A stretch of DNA of 64,000 nt from Buxus sempervirens (Eukaryota > Streptophyta > Magnoliopsida > Buxales > Buxaceae), in NCBI GenBank assembly GCA_947561395.2, contig OX387183.1, forward strand, positions 28,508,853 through 28,572,852, read 5' to 3'. The translations under genes and the position numbers were made by a program. This document shows, piece by piece, positions 49,101 to 60,483 of this stretch. The stretch's first letter is position 1. The number at the start of each line of letters is the position of its first letter. The notes beneath the pieces are model-generated. The model was not told the DNA's origin, searched no databases, and saw only the letters and a list, made by a program, of their open reading frames with translations.

Positions 49101-49792
49101 ACCCAGCCTAGGTTGATCTCATCCCCATGCCCAAATACTCTAATACCTCCTTTGGAGGTACCATTCCTCTCAAGCCATATCTCTCAGCCTTCCTCCTTCG
49201 TACTCAGATTGTAGAGATGCTTGAACAGAGGCTTATTATGAGGCCTTATTTGCCTCAGTCAACACATCATAAGGGTGCGCAATGTCATCATTTGAATCCT
49301 CAGCCTTATGGGGTGGTTGTACATGCTCTGCTGGTCGACGTCTAACCTAACCCGTACTCTCCTCTCTTGCCTACCAGCAACCCTGGCTTACAAGTGCTCT
49401 CGCATGCTGAATTTATTTCTGCTTATTATTAATTTATATTTTCGTGCAACACTTTTTAGTATCATATTAGTATTTATGTGCAGGATTAATTTATGACAAT
49501 GACATGCCGACCTTTTTTTTCTTCCTCTTTTAAAATTATGGAACGTTTTTGTTGTCAAGAAATTTTTATTGTCATCGTTAATTTGGATAGCTTTCTTGGT
49601 TTTCTACTGTGCTTGATGCTTAATATATTTCTGCTTGTTATTAAGTTATATTTCTGCTTATCATATTAAAACTTGTGAGCAGGATTAATTTATGCCAATG
49701 AGATGAAGCAACCCAGAATCAAGTCTCTTACTGCAAATTTACATCGTATGGGTGTGACAAACACCATAGTATGTAATTATGACGGGAAGGAG
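37972..49792 (+). CDS. NOP2: NOP2/NSUN1-type 25S/28S rRNA (cytosine-5) methyltransferase, first ten exons, exon 7 split by an LTR
   Basis: NOP2 is a nucleolar enzyme that methylates a cytosine of large-subunit rRNA and aids 60S assembly. Exons: 37972-38245, 38333-38481, 38582-38645, 38769-38902, 39021-39104, 39232-39306, 39385-39389 plus 40823-40889 (exon 7), 41000-41073, 45823-45875, 49683-49792. All introns are GT-AG and phases agree. The product is 363 residues: a basic start ([13 protein letters not shown]), acidic stretches, the NOP2 region ([33 protein letters not shown]), the AdoMet motif [13 protein letters not shown], then [13 protein letters not shown] and NYDGKE. The family has GFYM or similar where this copy has GYDM at the exon 7 end. 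The catalytic-cysteine exons are not in the next 14 kb. With the LTR in exon 7, normal splicing reads into it and stops; skipping the 72-nt exon would keep the frame. Confidence 0.88.
39390..40817 (+). mobile_element. Solo LTR in NOP2 exon 7 (Athila/Tat-like by inference)
   Basis: It begins TGATGTGCCTAAATTT and ends TTCACAACA, with the exact 5-bp duplication GTTGG at 39385-39389 and 40818-40822. Length 1428 bp. The end phrase (TTACTTG...CGTGCACTTGCGAA) resembles LTR ends of the Athila/Tat group and sets the orientation; this is inference. No internal region is present. The duplicated GTTGG is the first five bases of exon 7, so the element sits directly behind the splice acceptor. Confidence 0.88.
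41686..41734. repeat. (GA)n-(GGGA)n microsatellite in intron 8
   Basis: A GA run followed by GGGA units. Confidence 0.9.
43149..43182 (+). repeat. 34-base G homopolymer in intron 8
   Basis: Thirty-four consecutive G residues preceded by GGGGTGGGGT, so the run can form G-quadruplexes on the coding strand of the NOP2-like gene. The length may be affected by sequencing error. The surrounding sequence (42620-43240) has repeated GAAATTTCG-like and GCGGCA-like phrases of a diverged repeat. Confidence 0.85.
43800..44445. repeat. Minisatellite of about 12 copies, unit 40-57 bp, in intron 8
   Basis: The core CATGATCCTTGTGGTCAA recurs near 43863, 43917, 43974, 44027, 44079, 44120, 44180, 44234, 44288, 44326, 44368 and 44424. 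It alternates with GGGTTAAACC and CTAATTAACCTA phrases. Confidence 0.9.
46529..47005. repeat. Repeat unit with flanking direct repeats in intron 9
   Basis: The phrase CAAGTGCTTAC...ACAACTAGACCAATAACTTAAG.TGTTGGT occurs at 46531-46583 and 46899-46947. GGACTTCGGCCC and GGACTTTGGCCC follow at 46577 and 46979. Between them a unit of about 90 bp (CACTTGTG...AC.CACACCTAC) is repeated. On the minus strand GGTTCAATCCCC (near 46790) resembles a tRNA B box, so a SINE or TRIM-type origin is possible but not shown. Confidence 0.5.
47349..47745. mobile_element. MULE-type MITE with 9-bp site duplication, intron 9
   Basis: 397 bp, flanked by the exact 9-bp repeat TTAAATATT (47340-47348 and 47746-47754). 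Terminal inverted repeats of about 55 bp begin GGGAAAAATATGAAAAAGGG at the left and GGAAAAATTATGAAAAAGGG read from the right. The centre holds four or five copies of a short unit (ATCCCACGTA...TG). No coding region is present. Confidence 0.85.
48300..49105 (-). mobile_element. hAT-type (DUF659) transposase relic in intron 9
   Basis: The minus strand encodes [14 protein letters not shown] and further on [43 protein letters not shown] and HLMLESIA. These match the order of motifs in plant hAT/DUF659 proteins (NVA.SPYFKPM; VV.EVGE.NVVQVVTDN; KAGKKLMEKR..LYW; HCIDLMLEDI). Blocks lie in different frames with stops between them, so the copy is degenerate. No terminal repeats were identified. It is antisense to the NOP2-like gene. 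Confidence 0.65.
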
Positions 49793-50460
49793 GTCAGTCT
49801 CTGTACTGTACTGAATTATTTCCATTCTAGTCTTATGAATGTTTGGTATATTGTTATTATTGCAACAAATTAAATTCTTTCATCAGAATTTTGAGTTCAT
49901 GACAAAATTTTTGTCTAGTAAAGCTCTGCTTTGACTTTTGAAAGCAGAAAAAAAATACATGCAACCTAGCAGTTTCATTTGGTATGGGAAAACTTTAAGG
50001 GACAGATTTTGGATCAATCTTTATTTGAAGAATGGATACAAGAAATAATAATACTTGAAATGCTGTTTACAGTTTTCAAGGTTAATATGTTATAACAATT
50101 CTAAAAAATTTTATTTAAATTAGTCAATATAATGAGTCATTATGATCTTTGATATCGTTCAAAATATCAATTTTCTCCAATATTAATATTGATTTTATTG
50201 GATAATATTGTGCGAAATCCCTCCAGACACTTAAGAAGAATCCCCTGAAGGAAATCTTTTAAGAAGTCATACCAAATACAAGTACTGTACCGCAAAATGT
50301 TGGTGTGATTTTTGTCTAATTTGAAAGAATTATGACGCAAGATAATTTAGGATATAATATTTACCAATTACTTGTGTGATTTTACATTATCTTCTTCAAT
50401 TTTATTGTGGGATTTTCCTTCCTTTGATTTGGGCTTATGCCTGCACCTTTCTCTCATACT
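49793..50460. other. Start of NOP2 intron 10 or truncated gene end
   Basis: After the donor GAG|GTCAGT no further NOP2 exon could be recognised here. AT-rich, no gene seen. Confidence 0.5.
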
Positions 50461-50462
50461 AT

Positions 50463-50582
50463 AGTATTGCACATCTATTGACAATCAGAATTATTGCAAA
50501 TCTATTGACAATTAGAATTATTGCAAATCTATTGACAATCAGAATTACATACATATGTGTGTATGCATGTATGTATGTATGT
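50463..50582. repeat. Three 30-bp repeats followed by a (TATG)n run
   Basis: The unit ATCTATTGACAAT.AGAATTA(TTGCAA) occurs at 50473, 50503 and 50530. Then come ATATGTGTGTATGCATGTATG and TATG repeats. Confidence 0.88.
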
Positions 50583-52289
50583 TAATACATTTGTATTTAT
50601 GTATCAAATCTATGACATAAGAAAATGAAACTAATGCTTCAATTTGAAGAGAATGAAATAAGAGATAATTTGTATGTTGTTCAAAGGGTGCTCGAGTGAG
50701 GACATTAGGAGATGTTGGGTAGCTATATCTATGGGATTTTGATGTTGTGTTGTATTTGTTGTACATAGACATAGACCTAGATTTTCTGTGGGTTGGGTGA
50801 TACGATATTCCCTTATATATGGATTCATGGAACGTGCGTTTGAACGTCTTGTTTAAATCATGATCCAGGTTATACTGGTAGGACTATGGCACCCAGAGCA
50901 AGGTATTGGGTTCTTCTAGGTTGGTGATGGTTTGTATCTTGCATCCTATCTTATGGGTATCCCATTGGATTATTCTTGCTTTTCATATTTATATATATAT
51001 GCATCATTAATGATCCCAAAAAAAAAAAAGAAAAAGAAAAAATGACGTAGGAGAAATCATTCTGGCAATGGATACCTATTGATGAGTTAAAATAGGGAAA
51101 AGAAAGAAAGGCCCTTGAATTTGGTGTCAATTTGAAAAGTCTCGAAAAGTATGCTTGGAATGTGGTTGTAGTTGATATGAGGGATTTGAATTTGGAGGTT
51201 TATATGAGTAAAATCACAGGAGGCTAATGACTCTTAGGTATTTGAAAATTTTAAAAAGTTGGATCATGGATGGTCAGGTAGAGAACAGAAAATTGATTTT
51301 TGACGAGGGATTCTATAACTGGGTGTTAGATTACAGCAAAAACTAGCTTCTTGGGTTGAGTCTGTGGCTCTTTTTAGGCGACGGAAAAAAAAATTGGAAG
51401 CAATGGATTGAAGAAAAAGGTTAGTAGAAATTGGTGTGGCAAATGATAAAGCGGGAGTTCTTTTTCTTTTTCCTTTTAATGTTTTGGATTTTGTTTTTTG
51501 TGGGTTGGGGGTTTCTGTCTCTGTGTGTGTGGTTTTTTGTTTGTAGGTGGGCTTTTTTTGTTTTTTGTTTTTCTTTTGGGGCGGGAAGGGGTTGGGGTGG
51601 GGTGGTGGAGGGTGTCATTGGTGAAGATAACAGGATATGTAAGGATGGGCTGTCTGAATCTGTGGATTTGTGTTTTTTTTTTTTCGTGGAATTATGGTGG
51701 CTGAATTTTTTAACTGGAAGGCATCAATTAAATCTTTTAAGAATGGAAACCAAATATCATATGTTTGCAAGAAACAAGATGTGGGCATACAAACTGTTTC
51801 TTGTCTTGGAATTTCCTTGGTTGGGTTAGGGAATTCAATTGGGTTGCATTACCTTTGGTATGCTTGGTCTGGGGAATTGCGTTTGCATGGAAGAAGAAGA
51901 TTTTTCAACGGGTTGATTCGTTTGTTGACAAACTACATGATGTCTGTAGTCGTTTAGAGAGTTGTGGATCTGTTATCAGGTGTTTGAGCCATGTGGTAGT
52001 GTTCAGTTTGTGTATTTATGGTGGAAATGGAATTGGCACGGGGAGAATCTTATTTCCATGGTGTATTGGAAGATGTTCCAGCATTTTCTTATTTAGGTCA
52101 AAATTATCAAGCGGTCTGAAAGAATCCTTGTACATGCAGGTTATTATTTTTTATTTCTTATTTCTTTGTATTTTATCAATAGGGTTGATCTTCAGGTTGC
52201 ATTGTTTGTTTGCTTAGCCTCCCTCAAGAACTAGAATCTCCTTTCTACCCCACGATTCCATGTATGTGCAAGGGATTGTGCACTGGTTA
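50583..52289. other. Non-coding DNA, no gene seen
   Basis: There are T/G-rich stretches (51450-51700) with frames that are compositional. I looked for the missing NOP2 motifs (DAPCSGTG, YSTCS) and did not find them. Confidence 0.45.
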
Positions 52290-52761
52290 GGCCACTTTGG
52301 CGTTCATCTTGGGAATGCATTGCAGGGCTTGGAATGAGTTCCGGGGCTTGGAATGAATTCCAAGGGGAAAACAGTGGTTTGATTAGCACATTGGGAATGA
52401 GTTTTGGTGAAATGGCTTTCGAAAAATACATTGAAATCCAAAATCGGGTGGAGACCCGTTTTTGGATTCTCATTTTTCATTTTTTTAAGTTTGATGAGAA
52501 AAACTGGTTATATTTGTAAGCTCCAACGGGTATAGTTGGAATCTTCTATAAAATATCCTTCTTGAGACAAGGACAAAGTTGTATTTAAAAATTATTTTTT
52601 TAAGGTGAGAACAGCGGCAAACTTATAATACTTTGACTCTTTACAAAAAGTAAAAAGGCCTAAACCAAATGTCTAATCCACAATCTCCCAACTCATTTTC
52701 GCCATTAGCTCATGGAATGAGGGAATGAGTTCTTAATCCAAAATGAATGCCAAACGAGGCC
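52290..52761. mobile_element. Tourist-like (PIF/Harbinger) MITE
   Basis: Terminal inverted repeats of about 24 bp: GGCCACTTTGGCGTTCATCT at the left and GGCCTCGTTTGGCATTCATT read from the right. Flanked by TTA on both sides (52287-52289, 52762-52764), the 3-bp duplication typical of PIF/Harbinger elements. 472 bp, with no coding region. Confidence 0.65.
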
Positions 52762-53048
52762 TTATTTGCTCTGTATATTTTGTGTGTACATGCCACATGG
52801 TGAATTGTATAAAATAATTGTACAATTACAAATTCCATTGCTTTAATTCTAGATCCCATTGTGTGTATACCAACACCCTACTTGCAAAAAATATATACAT
52901 ACGTACATAAGCACAGATATATATATATATGCGTGTGTATGTGTGTGCATGCGGGCGATTCCTTCCTTGTACTAATCTACTTATAGCAAAGGGAGAAGAT
53001 ATAATATAAAAGAAGAATATAATTGAAAATAAATTTTAAATAAATGTT

Positions 53049-54110
53049 TTTTTGATCGGTAATAATGAGAGATATATTAAAAGGATGAAAAGATCAAGAA
53101 GAAATACATGTACACCAAGATTGTACAGGACAGATGAGGATATTAGGCACTACGAATCCCTCAAAGTTTCACACATTAATACATCGTGAAGGTCCAACTC
53201 CTTGCATTAGTCATTGTTTAATGCCCAGAAAGAATGAAGTTGAGTGTGAACTGGAATAAGGCCTTCTTGCTTCTTGAGGAGTTGTTGAAAATTCTGTTAC
53301 TCCTATCCTTCCATAAAGCCCATAGGATTGCTGCCGGCGTTAAAGACCACATCGCCTCAAGAGAAGAAGCTCCTATACCCTTATTCCAAGAAAGGAGGAT
53401 TTGGTTCAAATCGTTAGGTTGCACCCATGATATTCCAATCGTAATACGAATGCATACCATAATCCGTGAGCCACTTCACAATGAACTAGCAAATGATCAG
53501 TGGATTCCGATTGAGATTTATATAAGACACATCTATTCGGTAGCTGCCATCCGCGTTTCTTGAGATTATCTATTGTTAGAATCTTTCCCAACACTGCAGT
53601 CCACATAAAGAAACCGATTTTGGAGGGTATGATGGGTTGACACAGCATGCTTGATAATACAAAACTACACCCTTTCTTACTCAAATTGCTATAGAGGCTC
53701 TAAATAGAAAACTTGCCAGCTTTTCCCCAAATCCACTTCATAGTATCCGGTTCCATGTTAGGTTGCTGGTCACTTATGCATCCTAAGAGGTGGGCAAGAG
53801 AATCCATCTCCCAATCAAACAAACTCCGTCTTAATTGCAAATTCCAACTGACACCATCGATTTCTTGATAATATAAATTTGCAATGTAAGCTTGAGGAGA
53901 TGCAACAATACTGTACAAATTGGGAAAAATGCTGATTTAAACGTGCCATTACCACACCAAGAGTCCTCCCAAAATCTAATTTGATCTCCTCTACCCATCT
54001 GAAATTGCAAACCAGGCACAAGTAACTGAGCAAGTCTACGTATGGGTCTCAACAAGCTACACCCAATGTACCCATTCACTGGTAGGGGCATCCATGAAGA
54101 AATACTTACA
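53049..54110 (-). mobile_element. L1-type LINE, 5'-truncated 3' end
   Basis: On the minus strand the 3' part of ORF2 is readable. It includes a segment with FWEDSWCGNG and then the zinc-binding (zf-RVT) region (KIGFFMWTAVLGKILTIDNL, HLLVHCEVAHGLWY), followed by AAILWALWKDRSNRIFN near the end. It closes with an L1-like tail (ATATCTCTCATTATTACCGA then poly-A). Several frame changes divide the coding sequence into at least four pieces. Flanking AAATTTT.AAT.AAAT phrases at 53033 and 54111 are a plausible imperfect site duplication. The reverse transcriptase core is missing. Confidence 0.85.
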
Positions 54111-54429
54111 AAATTTTGAATCAAATTTGAAGTTTATAGTTGGGATTGGGGTTGAGATCTTGTTTCCTCACTTAGGTCTTAAATTCAAAGAAAAAAAATG
54201 CAAAAATGTCTTGAATACAAGATAATGAATGACTTGTGATTTTAAGTGATTACAATTTATAAGTGGTTCTAAAGGTGCCTTGAATGCTTCTTGAGTCCTC
54301 TATTTATAGAGGTCTTGGAGCATGGACTTGAAAGCATTTGAAGTCCATTGACTTAAAATGGTTTAGAAAATTGGAGTCCAGTTGTTCGAGTTCAAAATTA
54401 TTAAGAATTAATAATTTGAAATCTATTGC

Positions 54430-55803
54430 AGGAGTTTGAATGTTTTTCTCTTCCAAAGATAATATATTGGAATGGTGGACAATTACCCGTTGAATGGGAT
54501 TTACAAACTGTGATTCCCCTACCAAAAAATGAAAACAAAAATCTAGAATAAATTACACACATAAATGGAACTGAAGAAATCAAATTATCTTATACTTGGT
54601 CTTCAAGATTAAATCTTTCAAGCTTTTTATTTAGGATCTAGCAAGATAGACGTGTACATTATATTCAAAAATTTGAAAATATAGAAGTAAAAGAAATAAT
54701 ATGTATATATAATAGATAATAGAAGAAACAAAAATAGAAAAAATAAAAATCTAAGAAGTTGATGCAATAGAAAAAACTACAAAAATTTGGAATTGCATAG
54801 GTGGACAAAAATAGAGACAATACATCCCACCAAAACAAAAAATTATGTTACAAATATGCAACACAAAAATAAAAGCCTCAACACACAAGATTAGAATAGA
54901 CATAGAGGAACCTCCAAATTTCAATGATGCTAAAAATATTATAGAACAAGATAACTATACAGACTAACACTCAAACACTATAGTTAAACAACTAACAAGA
55001 ATGGAAAACATAATACAAAATAAGAAATTCAACCTCGATCATAAAAATATAATCCAATATTTTTTTTTGATGAAATCCAATATTTGAAGCACATGTAATA
55101 CCAAGGACAATTGATATTTAACTATAGGAATACTAGTGTAATTAAAGAAATCAACAAGGGATTAAAAATATAAATCAAGAGTTATTAGAAGTACCTAACT
55201 TACCAGAACCAGAAATACTAGAATCATCTAAAGAAAAATCAGTTGCAGTAATCAATCGAAACTCCTATACAGAATCAAAACCAGAACAAAATCAAAGATC
55301 AAATCAATTAGAAATTGATAAATTGTATTGGTTAAAGAGTAGAAACTTTTATCTAAGATAAGTTTTTCCTAATATGCAATTTGAGTAAAATAATCAATTC
55401 ATTCAGGCTATTTAACCTGGAGAAACAATTTATGAATAGAATATTTACTGTAGAATTGAGTATTTAATCTCAAATACTCTACAAAAAATTGTCAATGGAA
55501 AGCACGGCTTACAAATCAAACAAGAATGATCATATTAGGTTAGAGTTCAAGCACATATTGCTTGGTTCACAGGTTACCTGAAAGGCTGGTGGAATAATTA
55601 TCTCATTGAATTTGAAAGATTTTCAATTTTATATGCTGTTAATTTAGATAAAAATAAAGCAAGTATTAAAATTGAACAAGGTGGAGAAGTACAAGACATT
55701 GTAGCAACTGTATTTTTTACAATTGCAAAACATCTTATATAAGACTTAAAAAATAGATGACAAAACTTTAATATTTTTAGTTAACTTAAAAATTTAGAAA
55801 AAA
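54430..55803 (+). mobile_element. Endogenous pararetrovirus fossil (Caulimoviridae, petuvirus/florendovirus-like), capsid part
   Basis: A capsid-like region lies at about 54900-55780, with phrases typical of the family such as AWFTGYLKGWWNNYLIEFE. Upstream sequence from about 54430 may be the end of the movement-protein and linker region, with less certainty. The fossil is heavily broken, with many interruptions, and is old. An L1 is inserted at its right end with a duplicated viral site (about 55793-55803 and 58550-58560). Other parts lie at 58550-58600, 60484-61156 and 62356-62460. Confidence 0.75.
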
Positions 55804-58549
55804 CAGAGCCAAGGTCTTGAGAACATGTGGCTTGAGGATCCAATGTTCCTTAAGAAGGTGGAGTCATGGTGGGGGGAATTGCAGGTTGTAGGAAAACCCA
55901 GCTTCTTTTTAAGTTAGAAATTGAAGGTGTTGAAGGGTGTTTTGCGGAAATGGAATCTTGAGGTATTTGGGAAGGTGGATGAGTATATTGCAAAGGTCTT
56001 GAATCAAATCAAGGTGATGGACGAGAAAGCAGAAAAAGATCAACTAAATTCCAAGGAGTGGGTGCTGAGGGAAAATCTAAAAGCCGAGTTCAGGTGATAG
56101 GCCAAAATTCAAGAGATGTTGGCATAAAAAATAGGAGTATTATGGCTGAAGAGAGAGGTGGGGGGAGAAACAAGAATACGAGTTTAAGCGAGCCTCCAGG
56201 CTAACGCAATCAACAAAGTGGAGATTGAAGGTTACTTGTATTTAGAGGAAACCATTAGAGCAAAGATTTTTGAAGTTTCACTGATCTTTACTGGAAGGAG
56301 AACATCTTCAGACCTAAATTAGATGGGTTGGATTTTAACATGTTATTGAGAGAAGAGAGCGATGGGCTGGAAAGCCCTTTTTCAGAGGAGGAAGTCAAAG
56401 GAGTGGTTGATCATTTTAATGGCAACAAAGCCCCAGGGCAGGATAGTTTCACATTGGAATTCTTCAAGTCTTGTTGGTGCGTTGTTGAGAAGGATCTAAT
56501 GGCGACTATTGAAGAATGTCATTCGAGTGGAAGATTTGAAAAGAGCATCAATGGTACTTTTATAGTGTTAATTCTCAAGGAGGGTACATGTAAGCTGATA
56601 GAGTTCAGACCTACTAGTCTGGTGTGTAGTGTTTTTAAGATGATAGCAAAACTGTTGGCTAATATGGTGAGAGCGGTGCTTGAATCCCTGATTTCTCAAA
56701 CTCAATGAGCTTTTATTGGGGGTCGGCAGTTATAGGATGCAGTGCTGGTTGCTAGCAAATGTGTTGACACATGCATTCATGAACGAAGGAGTAAGATCAT
56801 GTGCAAACTCGATCTTCAGAAGGCATAAGACCATGTTAATTTGGATTTTCTGATATATATGCTTAGTCCTATGAGATTTGGTGGAAGGTGGAGGAGCTGG
56901 ATACTGTTTTGTTTATCAAGTGTTCCAATCTTGGTGCTAGTGAATGGTTCAACGGCAGGTTTCTACCAAATTCAGAGGGGTCTTCGTGAAGGAGACCCTT
57001 TATCCTCACTCATCTTTACTTTAGTGATGGAATCTTTTAGTCGAATGATCACAAGAGCTTCAGAGATTGGTAAGATAGACAGTGTCTTTCGGAGGACCCA
57101 TTTCTATCAACCATCTTTTGTTTGCAGATGATATCTGGACTTTTTGGGAGCCCTCTCAGCATCAGATCCTTTGGCTAAAAGGTATTCTTTTATGTTTCAA
57201 GCATGTTCGGGTTCGAAGATAAATATGGCTAAGAGTGAAATGTTTGAAATAGGAGAGGTAGAGAATAGTAACATCCTAAGTCATGACTTTGGGTGCAAGG
57301 TAAGTCAACTTCCTATGACCTATCTCGGGATTCCCTTGGGAGCTGTTTACAAGAAGGCTTCTGTTTGGAATCCAGTTGTGGAGAGAACGGAGAAGAAACT
57401 TTCATCGTGGAAAAGTTGTGTTATCTAAAGGGGGAAAGTTGACTTTGATGAAAAGTGTACTAGCAAGTCTACCATCATTCTACATGGCCATTATGTAGAT
57501 ACCTACTTCGGTCGCCAAGAGGTTAGAGCAGATTCATAGGAAGTTTATATGGGAAGGACTAGGAGGAGAAGCCAATATCACCTGGTAGCTGGTAGGGTGG
57601 GATAGTGGATGCAAGCTGAAGGAAGAAGGGGGTCTCAGTCTGAGGCCTTTGTTATTATCCAATAGTGCCCTTCTTGAGAAGTAGATTTGGAGATATGGGA
57701 GTGAGCAGGACAACCTTTGGAGGAAGTTTATCCACCAAAAATTTGGTTCATCTCATGGAGGCTGGTTCCCACGCATTTCTAATATCCCTTATGGAGTAAA
57801 TTTGTAGAGGCCCATAGCAAAGTTAGTGATTTAGTGGAGAGAGACTGCAGATTTGCAATTGGTAATGGAGTTAAGATCCGTTTCTAGGATTACATATGGT
57901 GTGGAAATTGACGACTACAAGATATATTCCCTTCTATCTTCACCCTATGCAGAAATCAGCAAGCAACAGTTAGCGAAAATGTATCCATCGACATGGCTGG
58001 AAATGTGTGGAAATGTGAGGCAGAAGAATCAGTGGAACATTTATTTGTGCATTGTATATTTGTATAGGAGCCTGCAGGTTATGGAACATGATACTTGAAA
58101 GAATGGAAATACCTTGGGTGCAACCTGAAAATTTTAGGAAGGCCTTGGAGGCATGGGTGTGGCTGAAAGACATGTCTTGTAGAGATCTGATTTGTAACTC
58201 AACTCCTGCTGCCATCTCTTGGGTTTTATGGGGAGAAAGGAATCGTAGAATTTTCAGGGATTTAGAGAGGAATTGGTCATGCTTGGAAAGGAAAGTTTTG
58301 AGGTTAATTCATAGCTGGAATTGGATATAGGTACAACCTATGGTGAATAATATACTCCTAGAAGACCTTTTGGGTTGTAAATGCTTTTCAGATTTGTAAG
58401 GGGTACTCAGATGTATCAAGGAGTTAATTAGCCTCTCTCCTTGGTTTTGGGTGGTGTTTTAAGTCTCCTCTTGGTACACATATTGTGTACTTGTACTCTT
58501 TGACCTATCTTTGATTTTAATACTATCACTTATTTGCTGATAAAAAAAA
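55804..58549 (+). mobile_element. L1-type LINE, 5'-truncated, inserted in the pararetrovirus fossil
   Basis: The 2.75-kb copy ends in a run of A (58542-58551) and is flanked by an A-rich duplication of about 11 bp (AATTTAGAAAA / AAATTAGAAAA). ORF2 is readable in pieces: an RT N-terminal part from 56328 (FNGNKAPGQDSFTLEFFKSC; EFRPTSLVCSVFKMIAKLLA), the RT core (QRGLREGDPLSSLIFTLVME at about 56975), FADDIW in a different frame near 57121, SQLPMTYLGIPLG at 57305 and the zinc-binding region near 58010-58250. Frameshifts and stops separate these, so it is dead. The endonuclease domain is absent through truncation. Confidence 0.9.
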
Positions 58550-58803
58550 AAATTAGAAAACTTACAAGAGTTTAGATGTTATAAAGGCATTTTTTTGTGT
58601 GGAAAGTAACTCCGAAAGCAAGGTCGCCGTGCTGGTGAAATTTTGTCCGTGTCGATGAAATTTCATCGGTGCTGACCAGAAGCTGCATTGAAACCACCTA
58701 GTTTCAATGTTCCACTAAAACGTAACTTGTTTTGATCGGCATAGGTGAAATATCACCTTGCACCGGTAAAAAAATCAAGTGATTTCGCACGGCACCCACG
58801 GTG
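58550..58803 (+). other. Short pararetrovirus remnant followed by a diverged repeat
   Basis: The first 50 bp continue the viral fossil on the far side of the L1. From about 58600 the sequence changes to a repeat rich in GGTGAAATTTT- and GATGAAATTTCATCGG-like phrases, similar in style to 42620-43240 in NOP2 intron 8. No coding region is seen. Confidence 0.45.
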
Positions 58804-59068
58804 TGTCGTGCGAAACCTGTAAAAAAAAGAGAGATGTGAAGTGATGGAGGAAAACGGGGAGGAGTACTGTTGCCCTCCTCATTGCTCAAAAGGAGAGAGA
58901 GCAAAGGGCATAAGCCCTTTGCTTTTAAAATAAGGGCTTACGCCCTTTGTTTTTATATGCTCACACCTTCTTGTAAGTGCATCTCTAGGTGTTGTGTGAA
59001 ACCTGTAAAAAAAAGAGAGATGTGAAGTGATGGAGGAAAACGGGGAGGAGTACTGTTGCGCTCCTCAC
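58804..59068. repeat. Direct repeat of about 77 bp with a partial foldback arm between copies
   Basis: Copies lie at 58804-58881 and 58991-59068 (shared: GAGAGATGTGAAGTGATGGA, GGGGAGGAGTACTGTTG). Between them, 58927-58988 is a partial copy of the right foldback arm (AAAATAAGGGCTTACGCCCT, TATATGCTCACACCTTCTTG). Confidence 0.85.
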
Positions 59069-59731
59069 TAATCGAAAGTGATTAAGCATAGCATGCATTA
59101 GGGGTAAAATGGAGGTGAGTAGGTTAAGATAGTTTAATTATGTAAAGCAGGGACCTCAAGATGCACTTGCAAGAAGGTGTGAGCATATAAAAACAAAGGG
59201 GGTAAGCCCTTATTTTAAAGGCAAAATTGGTTTTTAGTGATACTTTCTCAAAATAATTCAGATTTAGTTGGCCAATTTTTGAAAATTAAGAATTTGTGAT
59301 ACTTTATTCATATAATTGGGATTTAATGTCATTTTACCATTCATAAAAATTTTCTTCCAAAAATACCTTCAAAAAGACTTGCAAACCCACTTGTACCTAA
59401 ATGACTGAAAAGGTTTTCAAAGTCTTTTGAGGGCATTATTGGAAAAAAGTCTTTATGAATAGTAAAATGATATTGAATCTCAATTATTTAAAAAAAATAT
59501 CACTAATTCCCAATTTTCAAGAATTAGCCTACTGAATCTGAATAATGTTGAAAATGTAACACTAAAAAGCAATTTCCCCTTTAAAATAAGGGCTTACCCC
59601 CTTTGTTTTTATATGCTCACACCTTCTTGCAAGTGCATCTTGAGGTCCCCGCTTTACATAATTAAACTATCTTAACCTACTCACCTCCATTTTACCCCTA
59701 ATGCATGCTATGCTTAATCACTTTCGATTAT
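59069..59731. repeat. Large foldback (inverted repeat) of about 660 bp
   Basis: The left arm 59069-59222 and right arm 59577-59731 are nearly perfect reverse complements (TAATCGAAAGTGATTAAGCA ... and its complement at 59710-59731). The centre (59223-59576) is itself imperfectly palindromic (TTTTTAGTGATACTTTCTC against the complement of the right side), so the whole segment can fold into one long hairpin. No coding content. Its right edge cuts the RTE LINE, so it inserted into or formed within that LINE. Confidence 0.85.
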
Positions 59732-59732
59732 C

Positions 59733-60480
59733 TTCATTTCTTATTTTGTCTTTCTTAGTTTTCCACAAGTTAGTCTTAGCATCCTCATCTCGATAACTCT
59801 CTTTTGAACATGTTGAATTTTTGCCGCCCAATATTTTGCACCGTATAACATAGCTGGTCTAATTTTTGTCTTATAAAACTTTCCCTTTAATTTAAGTGAA
59901 ATACGCTTATCACACAAAACCCTAGAAGCACCTCTCTAATTAAGCCAACTAATTCTAATTCTATGTGCAACATCATTGACAATTTTTCCAACATTTTTGT
60001 ACCATTGATCTAAGATATTTGAATTTATTACTCATTAAGTATATCCTAATTGTCAATTCTAATAGTTTGATTAGTTATTTGTATTAAAATGGCATTTCAT
60101 ATCTTCATTCTTCGCACGTCTTAATTTAAAATCCTTTGATTCTAAGGTATCACAATTCTAGCTTAATATTTACTTCTTCTTTAGTGTGACTCACCAATAC
60201 TACATCATCTGCTAATAACATGCGCCAAGATACCTCATCTTGAATATGACTTCTCAACTCATACGTAAAGCAGAAAGATAAGGGTTAATAGCTGACTCTT
60301 GATGCAAACCTAACTTAACCAAAAATTCAGTTGTCTCACCGCCAACAGTTTTCACTTTAGTTAAGGCACCCTTGTACATATCCTTCATTACTTAAATATA
60401 TTTCATTAGTACACATGTTTTATACAAATTGCACAAAATTAATGTTTTTGGAAACCTATCTTATGCTTTTTCTAAATCAA
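59733..60480 (-). mobile_element. RTE-type LINE fragment (reverse transcriptase)
   Basis: The minus strand shows, in order, an IDLEKA start, MKDMYKGALTKVKTVGGETT, a GLHQ.SA motif, LADDVVLVSHTKEEVNIKLE (the YADD-equivalent site), TLESKDFKL, then DVAHRIR, WLN.RGASRVLCDKRISLKL and RPAMLYGAKYWAAK, and a closing MRMLRLTCGK. This is the order seen in plant RTE-like LINEs. Several stops and shifts break it. The endonuclease part and the 3' end are missing, the latter cut by the foldback. Confidence 0.8.
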
Positions 60481-60483
60481 TAA

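Noticed and set aside
51431-52217. Overlapping plus-strand frames of 95-150 codons rich in Phe, Trp, Gly and Leu
   Set aside because: The T/G-rich composition explains them. There are no motifs, and none matches the missing NOP2 exons.
54304-54525. Minus-strand frame of 73 codons within the viral fossil region
   Set aside because: It is opposite to the fossil's orientation, and a self-complementary TATAGAG stretch near its end explains part of it. No family is recognised.
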